Made by a program: the position numbers and the translations under genes. 64,000 nt of DNA from Enterobacteriaceae bacterium (GTDB lineage: Bacteria; Pseudomonadota; Gammaproteobacteria; Enterobacterales; Enterobacteriaceae). This document shows positions 17,956 to 26,773 of this stretch, one piece after another. The first letter of the stretch is position 1. The number at the start of each line of letters is the position of its first letter. The notes beneath the pieces are model-generated. The model was given only the letters and a program-made list of their open reading frames with translations. It was not told the DNA's origin and did not search any database. The DNA lies in the NCBI GenBank assembly GCA_902363335.1, contig CABIZV010000006.1, positions 62,001 through 126,000 on the forward strand, read 5' to 3'.

Positions 17956-20523
17956 ATGTATTTTCGACGAACATTATTGTGCACAGCAATTTATCTGGTA
18001 CTTCAGTCTTCAGCAATGGCGACGGACGCTTTACCTGCATCTGATGAAGTTGAATTTAACGATCAATTCTTATTTGACACCGGCAGCCATATCGATGTGA
18101 GCCGTTTTTCAACCGGCAACCCTATTCCTCCGGGGACTTATAAAACACAGGTAATATTAAACAATTCCTCAAGACTATTAACTGATGTGACTTTCAATGA
18201 CACAAACTCACCCCAAGCCGTTCCTTGCTTTACAGGGAAAGTGCTTGCACAGCTCGGTGTAAAAACAGACAAGCTCGATCTGACGTCAGAAGCATGCGTG
18301 GATATTTCCACACAATTCCCACAATCGGGCTGGAGCTACGATCTGGGAACGCAAGAACTCACGCTGACGATGCCGCAGATCTATGTACAGAAAAATTCCG
18401 GCGGCTACGTCGATCCATCGTTATGGGACGATGGTATTCCTGCCGCTATGTTCTCATACGATCTTAATGGCTGGCATTCGGAAAATAACGGCGAGACCTC
18501 TGAGTCAGCCTATGCTGGCCTGAAATATGGGGCTAATCTGGGCGCCTGGCATCTGCGCGCCAAAGGTAATCTCAACTGGGATGACAACAACGGCAGCGAT
18601 TACACCAGCCAGGATATCTACCTACAGCGCGATGTAACGTCTTTACGTTCACAGCTTCTGGTCGGTGATTCCTTCACCCGCGGCGATACCTTTGATGCTT
18701 TCAGTATTCGCGGCATTCGTCTATACAATGACGACCGCATGCTGCCAGGCGGCGTATCCACCTACGCTCCCGTCATTCGAGGCGTTGCCAAAAGCAACGC
18801 TAAGGTGACAGTGACGCAAAGCGGTAACAAAATTTACGAAACGACGGTACCACCTGGCCCATTTGAAATAAACGACCTGAGCACAACGGGCTACGGCAGC
18901 AATCTTGACGTCAAAATTGAGGAAGCGGACGGCAGCATTCGTACGTTTTCTATCCCCTATTCCTCCGTCGCACAAATGCTGCGCCCGGGCTATGCCCGAT
19001 GGGACATTGGCGCAGGCAAACTCAATGATGATGGCCTCATCGATACGCCTAAGGTGGGTTACCTCACCGGTTATTATGGTTTAAATAACACCTTCACTGG
19101 CTACGCGGGCCTCCAGTATATGGATCTGGGCTACACCGCGGGTTTGTTGGGGGTAGCCATGAATACCTCCGCTGGTGCATTAGCCTTTGACGTCACCCAT
19201 TCTCGAACCGCCATTGATGGTTTAGAGAGTCTTGTCGGTCAAAGCTATCGCTTAACGTGGAGTAAATTGATTGAGGAGTCGCAAACCTCCTTCAACATTG
19301 CCGCGTACCGATTCTCTACGGAAAAATATCTGTCTCTGCGCGATGCCGCCACGCTCAATGACAACATCAGTCATCACCGTACTTTGCAGAAGGGTGATAG
19401 CGCAGACGATGAGTTCATGCATTTTCAGCGGATGAAAAACCAATTTCAAGTCAACATCAGCCAGCCCGTGACGTTCGGCGGAGCGAGCAGCGGAAGCTTG
19501 TACATCAACGGTAGCTGGCAGGACTACTGGAATGATTCCTCTTCCACCTCACAGTATTCCATGGGCTACAACGACTCTTTTTTGTGGGCCAACTACAGCA
19601 TTTCCGTGCAGCGTTCTTATAACGAATATGGTGAAAAGGACGACAGCATCTACTTTAACCTCAATATTCCACTGGAAAATCTATTTGGCCGCAATAAGCG
19701 TCCACTGGGCTTTTCAACGCTAAATATGAGCGTGAACAGTAACATGAAGTCGGACAGCAATATCTCCACCAGCGCCAATGGCAACACCGATGATTCGCGG
19801 TTTAGCTATAGCGTCAATACCAGTACCAACCGCTCAGACGGTAACACCATAAACCAGGTCGGCGGCTACGGAAGCTATAACAGTCCGGTAGGCCCGCTTA
19901 GTCTTTCAGCCTCTGCGTCTGATGATAAAAGCCGTCAGTACTCAGCAAACTACAGCGGCGGCATGGTACTGCATTCCGGCGGCATCACGCTGGCACCTGG
20001 CAGTATTGGTGATTCTGATACCCTCGCGCTGGTTCATGCTTCCGGGGCAAAAGGGGCAAAATTAGTCTCAGGTGACGGACGAATTAACGGCTTCGGCTAT
20101 GCGCTACAGCCCTACCTGTCCGCCTATCATCAGAATACAGTCGGGCTCAACATCGACACTATGGAATCGGATGTCGAGGTTAAAAACACCAGCACGATGG
20201 TTGTTCCACGTAGTGGAGCCATCGTTAAAGTCAATTTTGAAACCAACGAAGGTCGCTCGTTGTTAATCGAGTTGCAGCGAACCGATAACGGCTTTATCCC
20301 TCTTGGCGCAGACGTTCAGAACGAGCAGGGCCAATCAGTCGGTACGGTGGGTCAGGCAGGAATGGCCTACGTTCGCGGCATAAGTAATAGCAGCCAATTG
20401 CGGGTCATTTGGGGGGCAGGAAAAGAAGGTCGCTGCACCGTTCATTATCAGTCATCAGACGATGATTCGGTGAAAAAAGTCGGGCTAACCCGTTTGCTGA
20501 GCAACCAACGTTGCCAGATGTAA
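17956..20523 (+). CDS. Fimbrial outer membrane usher
   Basis: The usher forms the outer membrane pore and assembly platform for the fimbria. The 855-residue product starts with a signal peptide (FRRTLLCTAIYLVLQSSAMATDA). It has the N-terminal chaperone-binding domain with VEFNDQFL, a large beta-barrel interrupted by a plug (RGIRLYNDDRMLPGG, APVIRGVAKSNAKVTV), and C-terminal domains ending in paired cysteines (GRCTVHY and NQRCQM). All are typical of FimD/PapC-type proteins. AAGGGATGAT precedes the start. It is complete, with no frameshift, so the system is potentially functional. Confidence 0.94.
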   Translation: MYFRRTLLCTAIYLVLQSSAMATDALPASDEVEFNDQFLFDTGSHIDVSRFSTGNPIPPGTYKTQVILNNSSRLLTDVTFNDTNSPQAVPCFTGKVLAQLGVKTDKLDLTSEACVDISTQFPQSGWSYDLGTQELTLTMPQIYVQKNSGGYVDPSLWDDGIPAAMFSYDLNGWHSENNGETSESAYAGLKYGANLGAWHLRAKGNLNWDDNNGSDYTSQDIYLQRDVTSLRSQLLVGDSFTRGDTFDAFSIRGIRLYNDDRMLPGGVSTYAPVIRGVAKSNAKVTVTQSGNKIYETTVPPGPFEINDLSTTGYGSNLDVKIEEADGSIRTFSIPYSSVAQMLRPGYARWDIGAGKLNDDGLIDTPKVGYLTGYYGLNNTFTGYAGLQYMDLGYTAGLLGVAMNTSAGALAFDVTHSRTAIDGLESLVGQSYRLTWSKLIEESQTSFNIAAYRFSTEKYLSLRDAATLNDNISHHRTLQKGDSADDEFMHFQRMKNQFQVNISQPVTFGGASSGSLYINGSWQDYWNDSSSTSQYSMGYNDSFLWANYSISVQRSYNEYGEKDDSIYFNLNIPLENLFGRNKRPLGFSTLNMSVNSNMKSDSNISTSANGNTDDSRFSYSVNTSTNRSDGNTINQVGGYGSYNSPVGPLSLSASASDDKSRQYSANYSGGMVLHSGGITLAPGSIGDSDTLALVHASGAKGAKLVSGDGRINGFGYALQPYLSAYHQNTVGLNIDTMESDVEVKNTSTMVVPRSGAIVKVNFETNEGRSLLIELQRTDNGFIPLGADVQNEQGQSVGTVGQAGMAYVRGISNSSQLRVIWGAGKEGRCTVHYQSSDDDSVKKVGLTRLLSNQRCQM

Positions 20524-20548
20524 TTACGTTATTTTTACAAGGAAAAAG

Positions 20549-21130
20549 ATGAAAATAATGAATATTAAAAAGCTATACCTGCTGGGATGCTGCGGATTAC
20601 TAAGCGCCACGGCATTAACCTGTCAGGCTACCTCACTTGATGTCACTTTTACGGCCAACATCCGAGAAACCACCTGCGATATGACCATTGAGGGTGGCAG
20701 CGGCGATGGTAATGCCAATACCATACCTATTGGTAGCGGCGGTAAGGTCGGTCTGGACAAAATTGCCAGCGGCGATAGCGCAGCGCAGGCAACATTCAAA
20801 CTCAAGATGACGGAATGTCCCTCCAGCCTGGCCTCACTGAAGACCACGATAGTGGGCACGCCATCGTCAATCGTCAAAACCGCCATTGTTAATGGTCTGG
20901 CGAGCAGCGATGCCGCAAGCTATATCGGCGTAACCATCGCCAGAAGCAGCGCCCCGGATAGCGCCTTTATCGTTAACTCCACCACCGATTCCGAAAGACT
21001 GGTCTGGAGCAGCAGCGAAATTAGCAGTAAAGAAGTTCAGCTCGTTGCCACGCTGGTTGAAACCACGTCAGGAAAAGGCACCGCAGGTCCTTTCAGTGCG
21101 CTGGCCACCTTTAACTTTGTTTATCAATAA
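20549..21130 (+). CDS. Minor fimbrial subunit
   Basis: A 193-residue secreted pilin-like protein encoded 25 bases after the usher gene, with AAGGAAAAAG before its ATG. The signal peptide runs to about LTCQATS. The mature part has the pilin cysteine pattern (RETTCDM and MTECPSS) and the C-terminal donor-strand motif ending TFNFVYQ. It is more likely an adaptor or tip subunit than the shaft. Exact role unknown. Confidence 0.85.
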   Translation: MKIMNIKKLYLLGCCGLLSATALTCQATSLDVTFTANIRETTCDMTIEGGSGDGNANTIPIGSGGKVGLDKIASGDSAAQATFKLKMTECPSSLASLKTTIVGTPSSIVKTAIVNGLASSDAASYIGVTIARSSAPDSAFIVNSTTDSERLVWSSSEISSKEVQLVATLVETTSGKGTAGPFSALATFNFVYQ

Positions 21131-21152
21131 CCATCTGAAAGGGAAGATGATG

Positions 21153-21707
21153 ATGAAAAAATTATTCATTTTGGGTGGACTCTCAGGGGCGCTATTTTTT
21201 TCCGCGCAGGCCCTGGCAATTACCGGCACAGAGAGCGTTTCAGCAACCTTTACCTCAACGATTGAAGCCGGTACCTGCACCGCAGAGATTCAAAATAGCG
21301 CAGGAACTTCCGTCAGCGAACTGGGGTTTGGCGATGTGTTTAAATCCGATCTGACCAGCCAAAGCCGCACGGTTCCTTTTAAAATCGCCTTTACCAACTG
21401 CGCAGGGGTGAAATCCGCCACGCTGCTGGCCACCGCGGGAAGCGGCGGAGCCTGCTCCGGGGATGCAAAAGCCGGTGAACCCTTTTCTGGCATCAACGCC
21501 GTTGGCTTTGAGATCTGGAAAGGGAGCACAGATACCGGTACGCAAATGGGATGTAAGAGCGCGAAGTCGCAAAGCGTGACCATAAGCGGTAAGTCGCTCA
21601 ACGTTGACTTCACATCCCGTATTGTCATCGCAACGGGAAAAACCATCGCAGATGTCACCGCAGGGGCAGCCAGCGCGCCGGTAACATTCGTGGTGACTTA
21701 TCAATAA
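21153..21707 (+). CDS. Minor fimbrial subunit
   Basis: A pilin-like protein of about 184 residues. Three in-frame ATGs follow one another at 21147, 21150 and 21153; GGGAAG just upstream favours the last. The signal peptide is MKKLFILGGLSGALFFSAQALA. Cysteines at EAGTCTAEI and FTNCAGV match the fimbrial pattern. An extra pair (GGACSG and MGCKSA) may add a second disulfide. It ends with VTFVVTYQ. Probably an adaptor subunit. Confidence 0.85.
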   Translation: MKKLFILGGLSGALFFSAQALAITGTESVSATFTSTIEAGTCTAEIQNSAGTSVSELGFGDVFKSDLTSQSRTVPFKIAFTNCAGVKSATLLATAGSGGACSGDAKAGEPFSGINAVGFEIWKGSTDTGTQMGCKSAKSQSVTISGKSLNVDFTSRIVIATGKTIADVTAGAASAPVTFVVTYQ

Positions 21708-21727
21708 TGGCAAGGAGCTAAACCTCG

Positions 21728-22342
21728 ATGTCCTTCCTTTTACATCACCTGTACCGCAGAAAAAGCAGGTTAATTATCACGGGGCTGCTTGCCGCATTAG
21801 GCGTAACGTCCTGTCTGGCGGATGATCAGGAGGGACTCAACGTCACCATGTCGGCCAACATAGTGGAAAATACCTGTCAGATTTCATTGTCGAACAATGG
21901 CGAAGTACACCTGCCCATTGTCTCTCGCGCTTGGTTTTATAACGGCGATGGCACAACGCGTTTGCAGCCTGCCGATGCGGGCAGCGGTACACGTTTTAGC
22001 GTCAACGTTGAAAGCTGCGAAAACAGTACCGGTTCAGCCAAAACCTTGACGTTTCGTTTTCAACCACAAACGGGAAGCTGGCCGCCTGAGAGTAAGCAGG
22101 TATTCATTAATGAAACCCCGGTCGAATCGGGCGGCGCGCAGAACGTCGGCATCGTTGTCTTTTCCAGCAGCGATAACCGTAACGTCCTGGAAAACGATGG
22201 GAATTCGGCCGTGATCGTGGATGTGTCAAACGTGACCGACTATTTGACCCAGTACGATTTCTACGCCCGCTACCAGAATTTAGGCATTGTCAGCGCAGGC
22301 AAAGTCACCAGCCGTGTATTGGTTGATGCTATTTATCAATGA
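21728..22342 (+). CDS. Minor fimbrial subunit
   Basis: A 204-residue pilin-like protein, with AAGGAG upstream and a longer basic N-terminus (MSFLLHHLYRRKSR) before the hydrophobic signal segment LIITGLLAALGVTSCLA. It has VENTCQI and VESCENS cysteines and ends VLVDAIYQ, the usual penultimate Tyr. The cysteine at the signal cleavage region (TSCLA) could suggest a lipoprotein, but the surrounding residues do not fit a clean lipobox. The stop overlaps an ATG (ATGA) of the next reading frame. Confidence 0.84.
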   Translation: MSFLLHHLYRRKSRLIITGLLAALGVTSCLADDQEGLNVTMSANIVENTCQISLSNNGEVHLPIVSRAWFYNGDGTTRLQPADAGSGTRFSVNVESCENSTGSAKTLTFRFQPQTGSWPPESKQVFINETPVESGGAQNVGIVVFSSSDNRNVLENDGNSAVIVDVSNVTDYLTQYDFYARYQNLGIVSAGKVTSRVLVDAIYQ

Positions 22343-22356
22343 TCAAGGAGGATCGC

Positions 22357-23433
22357 TTGTTGAAGCGTCTGATCTATGTGTTGTTAGTACTAAGCATAAG
22401 CGGCAGCGTATACGCCAAAGAGTGTCGTTTCGGTGAAAACGGCCAAGGGGGAACTATCACCTTAACCGGGGGCGCACCGGGTAGTGCCCAAATGTTTCTC
22501 CCCACGGATTGGACGGGTGGCCATAGCTATTTTTCGGAACTCAGCTACTTTAATCCGAATCTCGATCATGAACTGTGGTCATATTGCGGCATGGGTAATG
22601 ATGGCTATGATCTTTACGCCTATACCAATAAAGCCTCCGCCGAATCAGCAACCGACGGTAGAGCGCTGTTTCCGACCAATATTGAAGGCATCTACTATGC
22701 CGTAAAATTTTACAGTAGCGCCGGCGGCGGCTATTTTCCCAGTACCACAAATATCTGGACGGTCATTGATGGCAGCAGTACCCAAAAGTGGGACTCGCTG
22801 CCATGGAAAGTTACCGTCACGCTGTACCAGATACAATACTTTCAGGGCAACACCGCCAATGTCTCTTACATTACGCCCAAAGACTCGCGAACGCTGGGAC
22901 AAATGCGACTTGGTGAACCAGATAGCGATAATAATAACCCCTGGTCGATCAACGTCACGCCCAGCAGCTTCAAAATCCCTATTGTAGCGGCAACCTGCGG
23001 CGCGGCGGTCGCGAGCAATGGTACAAATAATGTCGACTTTGGCGATGTCATGTTTTCATCACTAAGAGAAAACTATTGGGCCAAGAAATCCTTCGATCTT
23101 AAGCTCTCCGGGTGTAGCAATACCGTCTGGGTTCGCTTTAAGCTGTCGTCAACAAAAGCAGAAAACGCCAACGGCTATTACCAGCTAACAAACACCCTGA
23201 CAGGCAGCAATGCGGCGCAAGGCGTTGGCGTTGCTATACAAAGTAACTTCTTAACTACCGATGGTGAAGGCGAGTGGTTTACTTCCGGTACCGCGCTCAT
23301 GGCCCCTTCGGCATCGGTCAATTACACCCAGACCTATACCTACAATTTTACCGCCATGTTCCAACGTACTGGCGCAGCACTCAAGGCCGGGCAATTTAAG
23401 GCCATCGGCACGTTTACCATGGACTATTTCTAG
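22357..23433 (+). CDS. Two-domain fimbrial tip adhesin
   Basis: Last gene of the operon. The product (about 358 residues) has a signal peptide (LKRLIYVLLVLSISGSVYA). It then has an N-terminal domain of about 190 residues without pilin similarity (rich in aromatic residues, such as GGHSYFSELSYFNPN), which would be the receptor-binding part. A C-terminal pilin domain starts near IPIVAATCGAAV and ends with GTFTMDYF. This is the usual layout of FimH/PapG-type adhesins. I place the start at TTG 22357 because AAGGAGGA lies just before it; an ATG at 22339 overlaps the previous stop but has no such site. The ligand is unknown. Confidence 0.83.
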   Translation: MLKRLIYVLLVLSISGSVYAKECRFGENGQGGTITLTGGAPGSAQMFLPTDWTGGHSYFSELSYFNPNLDHELWSYCGMGNDGYDLYAYTNKASAESATDGRALFPTNIEGIYYAVKFYSSAGGGYFPSTTNIWTVIDGSSTQKWDSLPWKVTVTLYQIQYFQGNTANVSYITPKDSRTLGQMRLGEPDSDNNNPWSINVTPSSFKIPIVAATCGAAVASNGTNNVDFGDVMFSSLRENYWAKKSFDLKLSGCSNTVWVRFKLSSTKAENANGYYQLTNTLTGSNAAQGVGVAIQSNFLTTDGEGEWFTSGTALMAPSASVNYTQTYTYNFTAMFQRTGAALKAGQFKAIGTFTMDYF

Positions 23434-24660
23434 CTATCCCTGCGGCTGATTGCTGACTAGCCGCGACATGGTCTCCAGAGAATCCGTTCTTAGGATATAC
23501 AAGCGTTTAAGCAAGAACGGATTATCACCCGGTTTTACCTTCCCCTTTACTGTGGTCACTGCCAGATGAAAACCGGCGTCGTTCGCCGCCTTCACGGCCG
23601 TCGCGTTGTAACCGCCAAACGGATAGGAAAGATATAATACATGCGGGTTAAACTGCGCTAAAGCACGTCGTGAATGCTTAAAATCAAACAGGATATTATG
23701 ATAATTGCGGCTCAGTAGAACCGGTCTACGGTAGCCATCAACACGGTGCAGAAAGTGGGTATGCGACTGAAAATCGAATACGTCCTTGATCTCTTCTAGC
23801 TCCGAAATACTCATAAACTGTAGCGACTTCGGCGCCCATTTTTGCGGGTGACGCTTTATACGCGATGAGACAATAAACGCCGTCGCTTTCATTCCATACT
23901 GCTTTAACAACGGGTAGGCATAGCGGCTCACCGACTTCAGCCCATCATCAAAGGTAATCACCACCGCGCGCGCCGGTAGATTAGTGCGGTTATGCAAGTA
24001 ATCTTCCAGTTGATACATCGTCAACGTGGTGTAGCCCATATCACGCAGCCAGGTCATCTGATTGCTGAATGCACGGACAGAAGTGGTGGTTGAGGTGTGG
24101 CGAAAGCGAGTGTTCTCTTCATCGCGAAGAATATGATGGTAGGTCAGCACAGGGATGCCGTTATCAAGCTGGGCATCTAAGGCGCTGATATAAGCCAGGC
24201 GCTCACCAAGACGAATTTGATACCAGGTTTGATTAAGCCGGTCTTTCAGTCGGTTAATCACCGGATAACGGAGATTCTCAGCCAGCATTCCGAACGGCGC
24301 GCTGCCCACATCCGGCGCGTTATAAACCGGCGTATCTTTCCAGGTCAGCAGGTTTTGGTTGCTCAGCGGTTTGTTTAAATCGCCCAGCCCATCCTGCACC
24401 CGCTGACGCCCCTGCACCGGTTCCAGATGACCTTTGTCGATAAAGCCTTTGCCGAAGCCAAAACTGAAGCTGTAATAATCCTCAGCGCTCGGCTCAATGG
24501 CGATGATTTTCCCGGCACGCAGGTTTCCTACCGTCATCGTTTTGTTGCCAATCTGCGCCCAAATCGTCGCATCTTCGGTCGTTTGCATATAGCGGGCAGG
24601 CAAGGCGGCAGCCACGCTGCCGGAGAAAAGCATCAGAAAAACAATAATACGTATAGCCAT
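23434..24660 (-). CDS. yadE: YadE, putative polysaccharide deacetylase
   Basis: YadE belongs to the NodB-type polysaccharide deacetylase family (carbohydrate esterase 4); its substrate is unknown. The 408-residue product has a signal peptide (MAIRIIVFLMLFSGSVAAA) and an N-terminal region of about 180 residues with SH3-like segments. The deacetylase domain follows, with LTYHHI, VITFDDGLKS (catalytic and metal-binding Asp residues), DFQSHTHFLH (metal His pair) and YLSYPFGGYN. I use ATG at 24660 rather than TTG at 24666. Its stop codon touches the adhesin stop codon with no base between them. Confidence 0.9.
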   Translation of the reverse strand: MAIRIIVFLMLFSGSVAAALPARYMQTTEDATIWAQIGNKTMTVGNLRAGKIIAIEPSAEDYYSFSFGFGKGFIDKGHLEPVQGRQRVQDGLGDLNKPLSNQNLLTWKDTPVYNAPDVGSAPFGMLAENLRYPVINRLKDRLNQTWYQIRLGERLAYISALDAQLDNGIPVLTYHHILRDEENTRFRHTSTTTSVRAFSNQMTWLRDMGYTTLTMYQLEDYLHNRTNLPARAVVITFDDGLKSVSRYAYPLLKQYGMKATAFIVSSRIKRHPQKWAPKSLQFMSISELEEIKDVFDFQSHTHFLHRVDGYRRPVLLSRNYHNILFDFKHSRRALAQFNPHVLYLSYPFGGYNATAVKAANDAGFHLAVTTVKGKVKPGDNPFLLKRLYILRTDSLETMSRLVSNQPQG

Positions 24661-24723
24661 GAGCAATAACCGAAGCGGGAGCCGACTTGCTTATTGTAAC
24701 AAAAGCTACATCAATACCAATGT

Positions 24724-25164
24724 TTAAGGCTTATACAGGTCATGAAGTAAAACGAAAGGTGGGTTTTTCTGCTGCTGATGCCATAGGCTCGTGACACCCG
24801 GTGTTCCAAGCTCCACGATACGCTGACGAAAAGCGCTACTGCTCATCGACTCTCGCAGAGGAACCATTTGTTCAAGCAATGTATAGTGGATACCAGCAAT
24901 CACTTCGCAGCCGCTGTGCTTATGGCTCATCAGCGATGCAACGCGATACGGCGCGGCCCCGGCGTTATCCGTTAAAAAAATAACCCCGTCGCCAGAATCA
25001 GTTTGATACAGCGCTTCACACATCATGCGACTGAGCATATTGGCACTCAGTCCGCGCCAGTAATTGACGGCCCGGCACTGCGGCAACGGCCCGTACGTTT
25101 TTTCAAGACGTTCAAGCAGTTCCTGTGCTCTATCGTCATGGCAGGAAATCACCCAACCCAACAT
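24724..25164 (-). CDS. yadI: YadI, PTS EIIA-like protein of the mannose family
   Basis: YadI resembles the EIIA domain of mannose/N-acetylgalactosamine-type phosphotransferase systems. The predicted phospho-histidine is near residue 9 (VISCHDDRAQE), and a second conserved region is DGVIFLTDNAGAAPYRVASLM. The length of 146 residues matches E. coli YadI. No EIIB, IIC or IID partner is nearby, so it is an orphan EIIA of unknown sugar or regulatory role. It is encoded 63 bases upstream of yadE on the same strand. AGGAGG precedes the ATG. Confidence 0.9.
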   Translation of the reverse strand: MLGWVISCHDDRAQELLERLEKTYGPLPQCRAVNYWRGLSANMLSRMMCEALYQTDSGDGVIFLTDNAGAAPYRVASLMSHKHSGCEVIAGIHYTLLEQMVPLRESMSSSAFRQRIVELGTPGVTSLWHQQQKNPPFVLLHDLYKP

Positions 25165-25366
25165 AATTTGCCTCCTTAGCAGGCAGATACCTTAACGGTT
25201 ATCAGTTAAATTAAAAGTGATACGCATCAATAACTGCAATAATATAATTTATATAAATCATTAAAAATCAACATAACTAAAATCACAAGCAGCATCCTAT
25301 TCCAATGAATTAAAAAGTGATAAGCTTTATTTAATGAGAATCCACTGGAATATATTTATTTAAATA
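25165..25366. other. AT-rich intergenic segment upstream of the RCC1-repeat gene
   Basis: These 200 bases are strongly AT-rich (runs like TTATATAAATCATTAAAAATCAACATAAC) and stand out against the GC-rich yadI. No gene is visible. It must contain the divergent promoters of yadI and the next gene, and it looks like a junction of acquired DNA. Confidence 0.5.
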
Positions 25367-26734
25367 ATGACACCTATGAAAAACATTAGACCAACTTTAA
25401 AGGTAATGGGTGCAAGGACACAAGTCGGAAGCGAATGGGCTAATCTAGAACGAAAACTTGTTGCTCTTGACAGGGATACATTAAGGCCGGTTGTTGTTGA
25501 CTGGAGCTATGAAGATACTCCTGACATTATCACTACAACAGATATTTTCACTGATACAAAACCAACAAAACGATTATTAGCGGCGTCATCCACTTATAAT
25601 CGTGGTAATTTAATTAATCATAGTCATATAGGAGGGAGTCCTGAAAGATTCGCAGCTATAGATAATAGCGGGAAAGTGGTTGCATGGGGTTACTCGGATG
25701 ATGGTAAAGATTCACCAACCAGTCCGCGCAACCATGATGTTAACTCTATCTATGCGGCAGGAAAATCATCAATAGCACTAAATAACAATAAACAAATCTT
25801 CGTTTGGGGCAGAGCATCAGACGAACCCATTCCCGAAGAAGTTGCCTCTTTAACAGATATTGTGATGGTGAAAGGTTATGGTGACAACGTACAAAACTTC
25901 CTCGTCTTAAGAGAAAACAATCAAGTTATGCAATGGCAGGATGAAGGAGCCCAATGGCCCTTACCTCAATATATTGCTGAAATGGATGATATTATATCAA
26001 TTGAGGCATCTGGCTATGCCTTTGCTGCATTAAGAAAAGATGGTCACGTTGTTGCATGGGGAGACCCGAAATACGGTGGAGAAATACCTGAAAGTATTAA
26101 AAACATCTCTGATGTTATAAAAATTTATGCCAACTACCGATGTTTTGTTGCCCTTCGCGAAGGTGGTAACATTGTCACTTGGGGTAGTGAACTTGAAACA
26201 GACATACCTGAAAACATTTCCATCCTAAATGATATAATTTCAATTTACCCATATTATGGTGGATTTCTTGGACTGAGAAAAAATAATTCTATTGTTACCT
26301 CGGGAAATCCAAGATTGGTAGATGAGATCCCTGACCGAATCGCAAGCCGTAATGATTTTATCGATATTCAGGTTTCGGTCGATCAATGCATAGCAGTACT
26401 ACTTCCAGGGGGGAAAATCGATAGTTGGGGGAAATGGGCTAGAAATCCAAATTATGTACAGATGCCTGAAAATGTAACAGACGTCGTATCCCTTTGTGGA
26501 GGTCAGGAAACGATGGCTGCATTAAAAAAAGATGGCTCAGTCATCGCTTGGGGGCATCAGAAAGAAGGTTCGCATACTGAAACGGTAAAAGATCAGCTAT
26601 ATAACATCAGGGCTATTTACTCCTCCCTCAGCGGTTTTTGCGCTCTGCGCGAAGACAATACCGTAGTGGTTTGGGGGGAATGCTGTGATGTTCCCCCAGA
26701 GCTACAGGGTAACATCACTTATAGTTATGAGTAG
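25367..26734 (+). CDS. RCC1-like repeat protein (predicted beta-propeller), function unknown
   Basis: A 455-residue protein not present at this place in E. coli. Residues 1-90 are a non-repeat segment (containing LERKLVALDRDTLRPVVVDW). The rest is nine repeats of about 40 residues, each ending in a motif like FAALRKDGHVVAWG, CFVALREGGNIVTWG or GFCALREDNTVVVWG, usually followed by IPE and a hydrophobic DII strand. This is the RCC1/BLIP-II type propeller repeat, common in eukaryotes and in some bacterial effectors. No signal peptide or membrane segment is visible. AT-rich codon use unlike the neighbours suggests transfer. Partner and function cannot be inferred; a secreted or scaffold role is only a guess. 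Confidence 0.8.
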   Translation: MTPMKNIRPTLKVMGARTQVGSEWANLERKLVALDRDTLRPVVVDWSYEDTPDIITTTDIFTDTKPTKRLLAASSTYNRGNLINHSHIGGSPERFAAIDNSGKVVAWGYSDDGKDSPTSPRNHDVNSIYAAGKSSIALNNNKQIFVWGRASDEPIPEEVASLTDIVMVKGYGDNVQNFLVLRENNQVMQWQDEGAQWPLPQYIAEMDDIISIEASGYAFAALRKDGHVVAWGDPKYGGEIPESIKNISDVIKIYANYRCFVALREGGNIVTWGSELETDIPENISILNDIISIYPYYGGFLGLRKNNSIVTSGNPRLVDEIPDRIASRNDFIDIQVSVDQCIAVLLPGGKIDSWGKWARNPNYVQMPENVTDVVSLCGGQETMAALKKDGSVIAWGHQKEGSHTETVKDQLYNIRAIYSSLSGFCALREDNTVVVWGECCDVPPELQGNITYSYE

Positions 26735-26741
26735 TATTGAT

Positions 26742-26763
26742 AGCCCCGGAACATTCCGGGGCA
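26742..26763. terminator. Hairpin between the RCC1-repeat gene and yadH
   Basis: GCCCCGGAA and TTCCGGGGC form a perfect 9-bp stem around CA, 8 bases after the RCC1-repeat gene stop and 11 bases before the yadH stop. Convergent genes share it. T-tracts are weak on both sides, so it may act bidirectionally and inefficiently. Confidence 0.6.
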
Positions 26764-26773
26764 GTCTTCACAA

